DNA from: CAILZL01 sp049840395
GTDB lineage: Bacteria; Pseudomonadota; Gammaproteobacteria; Steroidobacterales; Steroidobacteraceae
DNA: 64,000 nt
Reading direction: 5' to 3'
NCBI GenBank assembly: GCA_049840395.1
Contig: JASGLD010000002.1
Location: 186,001 to 250,000 of the forward strand
Positions within the stretch are counted from its first letter, which is position 1. Every line of letters starts with the position of its first letter. A program made the translations under genes and the position numbers. The notes under the pieces were generated by a model that was not told the origin of the DNA, searched no databases, and was given only the letters and a program-made list of their open reading frames with translations. Shown here piece after piece: positions 48,966-57,529 of this stretch.

Positions 48966-51686
48966 ATGGGTCGGCAAGATATTCACTTCCCTTTAAAAGA
49001 CGCGGCATTGCGCGACGATGTGCACAGCCTGGGCGGTTTGGTTGGCGAGGTCCTGCGTGAGCAGGGCGGCGATGCGCTGTTCGATACTGTTGAAGGCGAT
49101 CGTCAGGCGGCGCGGGCCCGTCGCGCCGGCGATGCCGAAGCGGACGTCGAGTTGGTTGCCCGGACCCGTGGCCGTGAAGCCGGCGAGGCGCGTGACCTGG
49201 TGCGTGCCTTCTCCACCTGGTTCCAGATGGTCAACATGGCGGAGAAGGTGCATCGCATCCGTCGCCGTTATCAGTACTTAAACGATACCAGCACGCCCCA
49301 GCCCGGCGGCATCGACGACGCCTTGCAGAAGCTCAAAGCCAAGGGTTTGCAGTTGGAAGAGGTGCGCAAGCTGCTGCAGGAGATCTGGATTGAGCCGGTG
49401 ATGACGGCGCATCCCACCGAATCCAAACGCCGCACCATTCTGCGCAAGCAACAGCTGATTGCCGAGTTGTTGTTGAATCGTTTGACCTTGCCGCCGAATT
49501 CCAACGAGGCGCGTGTCAATTGGGAGCGCGTGCGAGCTGAAGTGACCACCGGCTGGCAGACGGCCGATAATTCACGTGAGCGCCTGACCGTGGCGGATGA
49601 GCGCGAGCATGTGCTGTTCTTCGTAGTGGAGGTGATCTACAAAATCATTCCGGTGTTCTACGAAGAAATCGAAGCGGCATTGGAACGGGTCTACGGGCCT
49701 GCTGCACGCGATATCAATGTACCGGAGATTCTGCGTTTCGGTTCCTGGGTGGGCGGTGACATGGATAACAATCCAGAGGTCAATGCCAAGAGCATTCGCG
49801 AAACCATCACGCGTCATCATCAGCTGATCATCAACAGTTACTTTCTCGAATGTCAGCAGCTGTCCGAACTGCTGTCGCAGAGCGCCAGTCGTATCGGCAT
49901 CTCCAATGAACTGCAGGCACGTATTGAAGCTTACTCAGTGTTGCTGGCCTCGGCACAGACCATTACTACGGTGCGTCAGGACTTCATGCCTTACCGCGTG
50001 TTCCTTGGCCAGGTGGCCGAACGTCTGCGCGCCAGTTATGAGTCGCGCCAGAATCATTACGAAACCGCGGGCGAGTTGCTGCATGACATTCAGTTGATCG
50101 CCAACAGTTTGAAACAGAACAAAGGGCAGCATGCCGGTCTGTTTCATGTGCGCCGTTTCCTACGCCGCATTCGTACCTTTGGTTTCCATCTCGCTACCCT
50201 GGATCTGCGTCAGCATGCCGATGTGCATCGTGCGGTGATTGCCAATGGTTTTGGCGATGCCAGTTGGCACGAGGCTTCCTCGGCGGAACGCAGTCGTCGT
50301 CTGTGCGAAGCCATTGCCAAAGACGAAGGACCCAGCAATGCACTGGACCCCACCGGCAAACGCAGCATCTGGGTATTCGAGACCATCGCGCATTGCCGTC
50401 ACCGTCAAGGACCGGATGCCATCGGGCCTTTCGTCATCAGCGGACCGCGTGGCGCCGATGATTTGCTCTCTGTATTACTACTGGCACGTTGGGCCGATAC
50501 CGCCGATCGTCGCACCGGCGATGTGGCCGTAGACATCACGCCGCTGTTCGAAACCCAGGCCGAACTGGAAAGTTGCGGCGAGGTCATGGCCGAACTGCTG
50601 AAGACGCAGGTGTACCAGCGTCATTTGATCGGCCGGCGCAATCATCAATTCGTCATGCTGGGCTATTCCGCCAGCAACAAGGAGATGGGGGCGATCAGTT
50701 CGCAATGGTTGCTGCGCCGAGCGCAGGAAGCCTTGGTGCGTGTTGCCGAAGAAGCAAAGGTCGATCTCACTATTTTTCATGGCCGAGGCAATACCTCCAG
50801 CCGTAATGCCGGCATTCTGGAAACGCTGACGCGTACCATGCCCGATGCCGCAGTCAGCAGTCGGGTGCGCATGACCGAGCAGGGTGAATTGATTCACGAC
50901 AAGTACAGCCTGCGGCCGATTGCCTTGCGTGTGTTTGAGCAGGCCTTCAATGCCCTGAGTTTGTCGCAGGCGGGTGTGCGGCCACCCGAACAGGTGGCGC
51001 CGGAATGGCGTCAGGTGATGGACATCATGTCGCGTGAAGGTGGTCGTTGTTACCACGGCTTGGTTTACGAAAACGCGGACTTCTTTCAGTTCTTCCGTCG
51101 TGCCACGCCGGTGGATGCCATTGAGCGTATGCAGATCGGTTCGCACAGCGGTTGGCGCGATACGCCTACTACGGTAGCTGCGACACGCGCCATTCCCTGG
51201 AGTTACGCCTGGGCACAAAGCCGTTATATGCTGCCCAGTTGGTTCGGTGCCGGCACTGCGCTGGCAGCGGCACGCAAAGAGTATGGCGATGCGGTGCTCT
51301 CCGACATGTTCGGTCGCTGGTATTTTTTCGAGCAATTAATCAACCAAGTCGAAATGGGTTTGGCGCGTGCCGACCTGGACATGGCCCGTCACTATGATGA
51401 ACTGGCGGGACCGGAATATGCCGGCATTGCCCAGGTGATTCGTCAGGAATACGAACTGGCAAAAGAGCATGTGCTGCGCTTGAAAGGTTGCGCGTTCCTG
51501 CTGGATGCCGATCCCACCATGCAGCGCTCGGTGCGTCTGCGTAATCCTTATCTCGATCCCATGCATCTCATGCAGGTGGATCTATTAGCGCGTTGGCGCG
51601 CCAGCGGCAGTCAGGACCGGCAGCTGCTGCAGGCCTTACTGGCGGCCATCAATGGGATTGGACAGGGATTGCAGGGATCGACTTGA
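48966..51686 (+). CDS. ppc: Phosphoenolpyruvate carboxylase, divergent
   Basis: This 906-residue protein aligns with Xanthomonas-type PEP carboxylase throughout (LRDDVHSLGGLVGEVLREQ, RAFSTWFQMVNMAEKVHRIR). The catalytic histidine is in MTAHPTESKRR (His149), with K572 in SASNKEMG, R607/R613 in FHGRGNTSSRNAG and K646 in TEQGELIHDKYS. Odd points: the loop normally GRGG..RGGG reads GRGNTSSRNAG; the usual GSRP arginine is His727 (GSHSGWRD); and the nearly invariant C-terminal QNTG is QGST. It would replenish oxaloacetate from PEP and bicarbonate, if active. A carbonic anhydrase lies about 7 kb downstream. Annotation by family is secure; activity is less so. Confidence 0.9.
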   Translation: MGRQDIHFPLKDAALRDDVHSLGGLVGEVLREQGGDALFDTVEGDRQAARARRAGDAEADVELVARTRGREAGEARDLVRAFSTWFQMVNMAEKVHRIRRRYQYLNDTSTPQPGGIDDALQKLKAKGLQLEEVRKLLQEIWIEPVMTAHPTESKRRTILRKQQLIAELLLNRLTLPPNSNEARVNWERVRAEVTTGWQTADNSRERLTVADEREHVLFFVVEVIYKIIPVFYEEIEAALERVYGPAARDINVPEILRFGSWVGGDMDNNPEVNAKSIRETITRHHQLIINSYFLECQQLSELLSQSASRIGISNELQARIEAYSVLLASAQTITTVRQDFMPYRVFLGQVAERLRASYESRQNHYETAGELLHDIQLIANSLKQNKGQHAGLFHVRRFLRRIRTFGFHLATLDLRQHADVHRAVIANGFGDASWHEASSAERSRRLCEAIAKDEGPSNALDPTGKRSIWVFETIAHCRHRQGPDAIGPFVISGPRGADDLLSVLLLARWADTADRRTGDVAVDITPLFETQAELESCGEVMAELLKTQVYQRHLIGRRNHQFVMLGYSASNKEMGAISSQWLLRRAQEALVRVAEEAKVDLTIFHGRGNTSSRNAGILETLTRTMPDAAVSSRVRMTEQGELIHDKYSLRPIALRVFEQAFNALSLSQAGVRPPEQVAPEWRQVMDIMSREGGRCYHGLVYENADFFQFFRRATPVDAIERMQIGSHSGWRDTPTTVAATRAIPWSYAWAQSRYMLPSWFGAGTALAAARKEYGDAVLSDMFGRWYFFEQLINQVEMGLARADLDMARHYDELAGPEYAGIAQVIRQEYELAKEHVLRLKGCAFLLDADPTMQRSVRLRNPYLDPMHLMQVDLLARWRASGSQDRQLLQALLAAINGIGQGLQGST

Positions 51687-51740
51687 GCGCACGTTTGTCG
51701 AAGCGGGCGTAACGAGTACGCCCCTGTGCGAGTTGATTTG

Positions 51741-51762
51741 AGGGCGCGAATCGTCGCGCCCT
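51741..51762. terminator. Hairpin between convergent ppc and outer-membrane gene
   Basis: AGGGCGCGA (51741-51749) pairs with TCGCGCCCT (51754-51762) around ATCG. It lies between two gene ends and could serve both. Confidence 0.6.
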
Positions 51763-51780
51763 TCATGGGTTTCTAAGAAT

Positions 51781-52473
51781 TTAGAATCTAACAGCGAAGC
51801 CCAATGACACCACGGGATACCACTCGAAGTCTTTGGCTTCTTCTTCTAGATCCGCTTTTTCATTGGCGATACGGGTATTGAAGGTGGCGCAATTAGCGCT
51901 GCTTGATGGAGGAATCACGGCTGCGTTACAGGTGAAATTCAATTCGGCCTTGGGTGCGCCGGTGTGAATGGCGCCGATGTCCAATAAGAAGGTGACTCGA
52001 TCTTCTTCATCAACCGTATTGCCCCAGCCAATGCCTAGATAGGGCGCCACTGAATCACCCATTTTGACGGTACCGGTTGCATTGCCGATTTGAGCTGCGC
52101 TGTAAGTCACGCCATCAATGACAAACTGGTTATTGGCATTGGGCTTACCAACCACATCAATCTTCGGGCCTTTTTCCACTGCGCCTGCCGTCAAGCGGAA
52201 GCCGCCATTGAATACATGCCAATCAAACAGTGCCGAGGCGGCGCTGATCTTGAGTTTGCCGTTATAGGTCACGTCGGTGTCTTCCAACGTGCGGCTGTAA
52301 TCGAAGGTGTTGTAACCCAGTCGCAAAGTGATCGACTTGGTCAGACCGATGTCGAAATCGGCGCCATAGCCAAAGGTGCCGGCACGTACGCCCAGGGCGA
52401 CGTCGGCCATGGCGGAACTGGATAGCAGTGCACCGGCTATAGCGGTGGCAAGAACAGCAGTGGATTTTCTCAT
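51781..52473 (-). CDS. Outer-membrane beta-barrel protein
   Basis: This 230-residue protein has a signal peptide (STAVLATAIAGALLSSSAMA) and alternating amphipathic strands typical of a small barrel: VALGVRAGTFGYGADFDIGL, SITLRLGYNTFDYSR, FRLTAGAVEKGPK, VAPYLGIGWGN. It ends in phenylalanine (VVSLGFAVRF), the outer-membrane insertion signal. The loop with NFTCNAAV and SSSANCATF may form a disulfide. GGGAAG eight bases before ATG 52473 decides the start over GTG 52482. Function is unknown; it resembles the OmpW/porin-like small barrel group only in outline. Confidence 0.82.
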   Translation of the reverse strand: MRKSTAVLATAIAGALLSSSAMADVALGVRAGTFGYGADFDIGLTKSITLRLGYNTFDYSRTLEDTDVTYNGKLKISAASALFDWHVFNGGFRLTAGAVEKGPKIDVVGKPNANNQFVIDGVTYSAAQIGNATGTVKMGDSVAPYLGIGWGNTVDEEDRVTFLLDIGAIHTGAPKAELNFTCNAAVIPPSSSANCATFNTRIANEKADLEEEAKDFEWYPVVSLGFAVRF

Positions 52474-52671
52474 GAGCGTCACTTCCCATTGTTTGTAAGG
52501 ATGAACTGGGGGAGGTATCGGCAGCTGACTCTAGGGATTTAATTCAAAGCTGACAGGTCAGTGTTCACGGTTCTGACAGGCGCAATCGACTAGATTGCCT
52601 GTCGGGTATCATCAGGCCACACTTACGCCTGCGACCTTCAACCATTTTTTTCCTGTTTTTGAGCCTAGTCA

Positions 52672-53391
52672 ATGACAAGCAAGTTGCATATGGGACTTAT
52701 CCACGGGCGTATGTTGCAGCCGGCATCAATTGCGCTGTTGGCCCTGGCCTGCACTGCCTGCGGCATGAATCTGCGTCCACAGCCTTCGGCACAGGAACAG
52801 AGCATTGCCGGGCAATGGCAATTAAATGCGCCTCAGCATGACGCCATGGTTGCCACGCTACGCACCGCATTCGAACAAGCACAGGGCAAGCAGGAAAAAC
52901 GCAACAAGCGTCGTGGACCTCAAGGCGGCCCAGGCGGTCCCGGTGAAATGGGTGGTTCCGGTGAAGGTGAGCCTGAGGCGCCGGATGCTGCAGGGGCGCC
53001 CGGTCCCGATGGACCTGCGCCGCGACGAGATAACTGGCAGGTTCGTGAGCAGCGTGAGCAGCAAGAGGCTCTGATCAATGCAGTCGTGCCCAGCAATAAG
53101 ATTCAAATCAACCAGGGCAGCAGTCGTATCGAACTGGTGCCTGAGACCGGCGCTCGCCGCCGTTTCGATATGGGCTTGAACAGCACCTTGGTCAGTAACT
53201 ACGCGACGCTGTTGATTGAATCCGGCTGGCAGAAAAATATCTTTGTCATTCACTCCAGAGATGCCAACGAAGGCATCGACATCATCGAGCGCTTCCAGCG
53301 CCAGGGCGCCGGCCTGCATGTGCAGGTGGAATTGAAGGTATCGCAACTGAAGAAGCAGGTGCTGGACGCTGACTATGTGATGGTACCTTGA
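52672..53391 (+). CDS. Lipoprotein with Gly/Pro-rich linker
   Basis: This 239-residue protein has the lipobox LALACTAC (Cys about 30), a helical stretch with QDxxV-like HDAMVATLRTAFEQA, and a linker (about 75-125) rich in Gly, Pro and Glu. The conserved-looking C-terminal domain contains INQGSSRIELVPETGARRRF, ATLLIESGWQKNIFVIHSRD and GAGLHVQVELKVSQL. No family is recognised. The start at 52672 is upstream of two other ATGs (52690 and 52714), so the N-terminus is uncertain. Confidence 0.7.
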   Translation: MTSKLHMGLIHGRMLQPASIALLALACTACGMNLRPQPSAQEQSIAGQWQLNAPQHDAMVATLRTAFEQAQGKQEKRNKRRGPQGGPGGPGEMGGSGEGEPEAPDAAGAPGPDGPAPRRDNWQVREQREQQEALINAVVPSNKIQINQGSSRIELVPETGARRRFDMGLNSTLVSNYATLLIESGWQKNIFVIHSRDANEGIDIIERFQRQGAGLHVQVELKVSQLKKQVLDADYVMVP

Positions 53392-53425
53392 GTGTGTTGG
53401 GCGAGATGATTTGCCACATTTGAAG

Positions 53426-53590
53426 ATGCCCCCACCCTAGCCCTCCCCCGTAGAACAGGGGAGGGGACTAAGACAATTTCCCTTCTGCTTGCTATGGCGC
53501 AGTGCTGGTTATGGTGTGGTGAATAAATCAAAAGTACGCTTACCAACTTTCCCTCCCCCGTTCGACGGGGGAGGGCTAGGGTGGGGGCAT
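53426..53590. repeat. Long REP-like inverted repeat (26-bp perfect arms)
   Basis: The 26 bases at 53426-53451 are the exact reverse complement of 53565-53590. Each arm also carries its own hairpin with a CCCTCCCC core (53441-53466 and 53552-53575). The 113-base centre has no ORF. The element lies between the lipoprotein and MOSC genes. The same core occurs at 62439-62462. Confidence 0.85.
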
Positions 53591-53610
53591 TCCTAGTCCG
53601 GTGATCTTTC

Positions 53611-54435
53611 ATGCAGCATGCAGTAATCAGTGCCTTAAACATCTACCCCATCAAATCATGTGGGGGGATCGAGTTATCTCAAGCGCAGGTGTTGAACACT
53701 GGCTTGCAGCAGGATCGGCGCTGGATGTTGGTCAATGCACAGGGACGTTTCGTGACTCAGCGCGAACAGTCACGCATGGCGTTGATCTCTCCCGCTTTGC
53801 AAGGCCATGGGCTGTTGGTCAACGCACCCGGTATGCAAGAGCTATCTATCAATGGTCTGGCGCATAACGGCGTGGCTACGGTCACTGTATGGCGCGATCA
53901 ATGTCAGGCGCTTGACGAAGGTGACGTAGCAGCCGAATGGTTCTCTACCTTTCTCGGTCTGCCCGTGCGATTGGTACGTTTCGACGACACGCAGGTGCGT
54001 CTGAGTAGTCGCGATTGGACCGGCGATACCGACGCATACAATCTGTTTTCGGATGGCTTTCCCATGCTGGCCATCGGTAGCGCTTCGCTGGCTGATTTGA
54101 ATACGCGTCTGCCAGCACCGCTGCCCATGAATCGCTTCCGACCCAACATTGTGCTGGATGGGTTGCCGCCCTTCGGTGAAGACGATGTACATGAGCTACA
54201 GCATGAAGCGCTGTGTCTACGAGTGGTCAAGCCATGTACGCGTTGCAAGATCACCACCACCAATCAAGCGACGGGCATTGCCGAAGGCACCGAGCCATTG
54301 AGTACCTTGATGAAATTCCGGCGCAATGCTCAGTTGCGGGGTGTGACCTTTGGTCAGAATGTGATTGTGATGGCGGGTGCTGGCGGTTTGCTCAGCGTGG
54401 GGCAGACTTTACAGGTGAGTTACCGGGCAGGTTGA
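53611..54435 (+). CDS. MOSC-domain protein (YcbX-like, molybdenum-cofactor-dependent reductase type)
   Basis: This 274-residue protein has an N-terminal MOSC_N beta-barrel (VISALNIYPIKSCGGIELSQ, LQQDRRWMLVNAQGRFVTQR) and the MOSC domain (NLFSDGFPMLAIGSASLADL, RFRPNIVLDGLPPFGED). The cofactor-binding cysteine region is VVKPCTRCKITTTNQATG. It lacks the C-terminal ferredoxin domain found in E. coli YcbX, so an external electron donor would be needed. YcbX-type enzymes reduce N-hydroxylated compounds. It is monocistronic, flanked by REP and terminator structures. Confidence 0.9.
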   Translation: MQHAVISALNIYPIKSCGGIELSQAQVLNTGLQQDRRWMLVNAQGRFVTQREQSRMALISPALQGHGLLVNAPGMQELSINGLAHNGVATVTVWRDQCQALDEGDVAAEWFSTFLGLPVRLVRFDDTQVRLSSRDWTGDTDAYNLFSDGFPMLAIGSASLADLNTRLPAPLPMNRFRPNIVLDGLPPFGEDDVHELQHEALCLRVVKPCTRCKITTTNQATGIAEGTEPLSTLMKFRRNAQLRGVTFGQNVIVMAGAGGLLSVGQTLQVSYRAG

Positions 54436-54471
54436 TCCGGTCAGTCAGCTCGGGTTCGGTGCCTTGTATAT

Positions 54472-54507
54472 AGGGCGGGTTTGGCGCTCTTCAGCGTTAC
54501 CCGCCCT
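54472..54507. terminator. Hairpin between convergent MOSC and RND genes
   Basis: AGGGCGGGT (54472-54480) pairs with ACCCGCCCT (54499-54507). The 18-base loop can pair internally (GGCGCT/AGCG). It lies between the two stop codons. Confidence 0.6.
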
Positions 54508-54517
54508 TGCAGCTTCC

Positions 54518-57500
54518 CTAAGCGAAGCGATGTCGCAGCCGACGGAACCAAGTCTCGAAGTCGTCGATATAGGTGTAGGCCGCGGGGATGACTAACAGGC
54601 TCAGGATGGTCGATGTGATCAAGCCGCCCAATACCGCCATACCCATCGGCGCCCGGAAGGAATTGGTGCCGGAAAAATCGAACGCCGTGGGAATCATGCC
54701 GGCGCCCATTGCGATGGAAGTCATGATGATGGGGCGGGCGCGTTTGGCGCAGGCATCGATCAAGGCTTCGTGACGATGCAGGCCCTGTTCCACGCCCAAC
54801 ACCGTATAGTCCACCAGCAGGATGGAGTTCTTTACCGCGATGCCCATCAACAGCAGCAAGCCGATATAAGAAGGCACCTGCAGACCGTAACCGCCGAGCA
54901 CCAACGCCAGCACGGCTCCGCCCATGGCCAATGGCAGCGCCAAAAGGATGGTAATGGGTTGCAGCAAATCATTGAACAACAATGCCAGCACGCCGTAGAT
55001 GCAGAACACGCCGGCCAGCATGGCCAGCTTGAAGCCGGAACTCAATTGCGACTGCCGTTCCAGATCGCCGCTCTTCTGTTGTTCGATGCCGGGCGGTAAT
55101 TTCTGCAGTGCCGGTATGGCTTGTACTTTTGCCAGCACCTCCGTCAACGCCTGGCCATTAAGCGGTACGTTGATAGTTACATTGCGATGGCGATCGTAGC
55201 GAGAGATCTGAGCTGCGCCGCTGGATAGCGTAATACTGGCGACGTTCTCCAGCGCTACGCTGCCGTTGCGTGCGGGAATGCGCATCAACCGAAGATTGTC
55301 CATCGATTCCAGTGCTTCCGGCGCTAATTGAATGCGAATGGGAATCTGACGGGTGGGCAGGCTCAATTTGGCCAGGCGGACATCGATGTCGCCGGTGGTG
55401 CCAATGCGAATGGCTTCGCTCAGAGTAGAACTGGTGATACCCAGTCTCGCTGCTTTCTCAAAGTCAGGTCGAATGGCAATTTCCGGCGTAACCAGCGCTG
55501 CGCTGGAAGTGATGCCGCCGATACCAGCTATGGTGCGTATCTGTTCTTCAACCTGCGCCGCTGTATCGTTCAACAACTCGGCATCGTCACCGACCAGCAC
55601 CAAGCTCATGTTCTGGCCGAAGCCGCGGCCGCCCATACTGACGCGTGCACCGGATACCTGCGTGAATTGGGGCGTAATAGCCTGCTGTATCTGTTGCTGG
55701 GAGCGCTTGCGATCTTCGGTGGGCTTGAGCTTTGCGTCTAGTGAGGCGCTGCCCACGCTGATATTCGTATAGACCTGAGTAACTTCAGGCACTGCTTGCA
55801 ACAATGCTTGGACCTGCTCAGCGGCCTTACGTGTGCCTGCCAGGCTGCTGCCGGGCGGCAGGGTGATATTGACTGAAATCTCGCCGCGATCTTCGGCGTT
55901 GAGGAAGCCGCCGGGCAAATTGAAGTAGGCCACGATGGAAGCAACAAAGATGAGCAATGCACCCAATAAGGTCTTGCCGCGATTGATCAAGGTCCATTTT
56001 ACCAATGGCAGGTAACGACCCAAAAACTTGTCGTGGCCTTCGTCCGTCTTCTTGTCGGCCTTGAGCTGGTACGCTGCCATCATCGGTGTGATCAAGCGTG
56101 CAACCATCAACGAGAACAGCACGGCTACGGTACAGGTGATGGCAAATTGTTTGAAGAATCGGCCGGAGATGCCCGACATCATCGCCACCGGCACGAAAAT
56201 AGCGACCAGTGTCAGTGAGGTGCCGATAACCGCCATGCCGATTTCCTGAGCGGCATCCAGTGCCGCCTGTTTCGGCTGCTTGCCTTCACGCAGATGTCGG
56301 ACGATGTTCTCCACTTCGACGATGGCGTCGTCGACCAACAGGCCGACGACCAACGAGATGGCCAGCAGCGTGATGGTGTTGAGCGAAATGTTGAACAATC
56401 CCATCACATAGAAAGTGGGCACGATCGATAGCGGCAGGGCGACTGCTGCGATCCAGGTCGCGCGCCAGTCGCGCAGGAACAGAAACACCACGACGATTGC
56501 CAGCAGAGCGCCTTCGTAGAGTTTTTCCATCGACGAGGTGTACGTGGACATCACGCGCGGCAGGTTGGATGACACCAGCGTAAATTTGACAGTGGGATTG
56601 CTGACTTTCAGCGCTTCAATGGCCTTGTCTACTTCAGCGGCAATTTCGACTTCATTGGTATCGAGCGCGCGACGGATCTGAATGCCGATGACCGGCTTAC
56701 CGTCGAGCAGCACTGCGGATTTCACGTCGTCGTAACGATCTTCGACTCGGGCGATTTCTTCGAGGCGAATCGCACGGCCGTCGCTTAATGCTATGGGCAG
56801 GGCACGCAGCGCATCGACGCTATCGACGGTCGACAGGATGCGGATGTTCTGTTCACCGTCGCCGAAGTAAATCTTGCCGCCCGCGAGTTCGCCTTGAGTG
56901 CTGCGCAGCTGCGTGGAAATCTGTCCGGCCGTCAGATTGAACGCCAGCAGGCGATCCGGCAGCAAATCGATGCGGATCTGGCGATCCACGCCGCCTTGAC
57001 GATTGACCTGACCTACGCCGGGAATGGCGAGTAACTGCTTGCTCACCGTGTCATCCACCAGCCAGCTCAACTCTTCCTGGCCGAGCGTGTCTGACTGCAC
57101 TGCATAGGTGGACACCGGATTGCCGGAGATGGTCATGCGGCTGACAGTGGGTTCGTTGATTTCGCTGGGCAGTGCGCTACGCACACGACTCACTGCATCG
57201 CGGACATCGTCCATCGCGATCTGAATGTCGGTGCCTTCCTCGAACTCGATAGTGGTGTTGGAACTGCCTTGCGATACCGAAGAGGTAACGTGTTCAATGC
57301 CGGTGATACTGGATACGGCGTCTTCGATCTTGCGGGTAATTTCCACTTCCATCTGGCTGGGAGTGGCGCCGCTATAACCAACGGATACGCTGACGGTCGA
57401 CGAGTCGCTGATCGCGAAGTCGGTGATGGGCAGCTTTTCAAAGGTGTAGAAGCCGGCCGCCATGAGCAGCACGAAACCGAGGATGGCAGGCAGTGGCCGA

Positions 57501-57529
57501 TGGATCGACCACGCGGAAAAATTAATCAT
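54518..57529 (-). CDS. RND efflux pump inner-membrane permease (HAE1 type)
   Basis: This 1003-residue protein has twelve membrane helices in two repeats. Recognisable are the N-terminus FSAWSIHRPLPAILGFVLL, the periplasmic pore segment VSVSVGYSGATPSQMEVEIT, the proton-relay aspartates in VVGLLVDDAIVEVENIVR, the GTSLTLVAIFVPVAMMSGI helix and the second-half VLGVEQGLHRHEALIDACA with RARPIIMTSIAMGAGMIP. It belongs to drug-type HAE1 pumps rather than metal or lipid types. It overlaps the adaptor gene by four bases. No dedicated outer-membrane factor or regulator gene lies in the window. Confidence 0.95.
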   Translation of the reverse strand: MINFSAWSIHRPLPAILGFVLLMAAGFYTFEKLPITDFAISDSSTVSVSVGYSGATPSQMEVEITRKIEDAVSSITGIEHVTSSVSQGSSNTTIEFEEGTDIQIAMDDVRDAVSRVRSALPSEINEPTVSRMTISGNPVSTYAVQSDTLGQEELSWLVDDTVSKQLLAIPGVGQVNRQGGVDRQIRIDLLPDRLLAFNLTAGQISTQLRSTQGELAGGKIYFGDGEQNIRILSTVDSVDALRALPIALSDGRAIRLEEIARVEDRYDDVKSAVLLDGKPVIGIQIRRALDTNEVEIAAEVDKAIEALKVSNPTVKFTLVSSNLPRVMSTYTSSMEKLYEGALLAIVVVFLFLRDWRATWIAAVALPLSIVPTFYVMGLFNISLNTITLLAISLVVGLLVDDAIVEVENIVRHLREGKQPKQAALDAAQEIGMAVIGTSLTLVAIFVPVAMMSGISGRFFKQFAITCTVAVLFSLMVARLITPMMAAYQLKADKKTDEGHDKFLGRYLPLVKWTLINRGKTLLGALLIFVASIVAYFNLPGGFLNAEDRGEISVNITLPPGSSLAGTRKAAEQVQALLQAVPEVTQVYTNISVGSASLDAKLKPTEDRKRSQQQIQQAITPQFTQVSGARVSMGGRGFGQNMSLVLVGDDAELLNDTAAQVEEQIRTIAGIGGITSSAALVTPEIAIRPDFEKAARLGITSSTLSEAIRIGTTGDIDVRLAKLSLPTRQIPIRIQLAPEALESMDNLRLMRIPARNGSVALENVASITLSSGAAQISRYDRHRNVTINVPLNGQALTEVLAKVQAIPALQKLPPGIEQQKSGDLERQSQLSSGFKLAMLAGVFCIYGVLALLFNDLLQPITILLALPLAMGGAVLALVLGGYGLQVPSYIGLLLLMGIAVKNSILLVDYTVLGVEQGLHRHEALIDACAKRARPIIMTSIAMGAGMIPTAFDFSGTNSFRAPMGMAVLGGLITSTILSLLVIPAAYTYIDDFETWFRRLRHRFA

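Noticed and set aside
50478..51335. 285-residue minus-strand ORF inside ppc
   Set aside because: Antisense shadow of a clear PEP carboxylase frame.
53426..53590. Insertion sequence remnant with terminal inverted repeats
   Set aside because: Only 165 bases, no transposase remnant and no visible target duplication; the same core recurs elsewhere as a REP-like palindrome.
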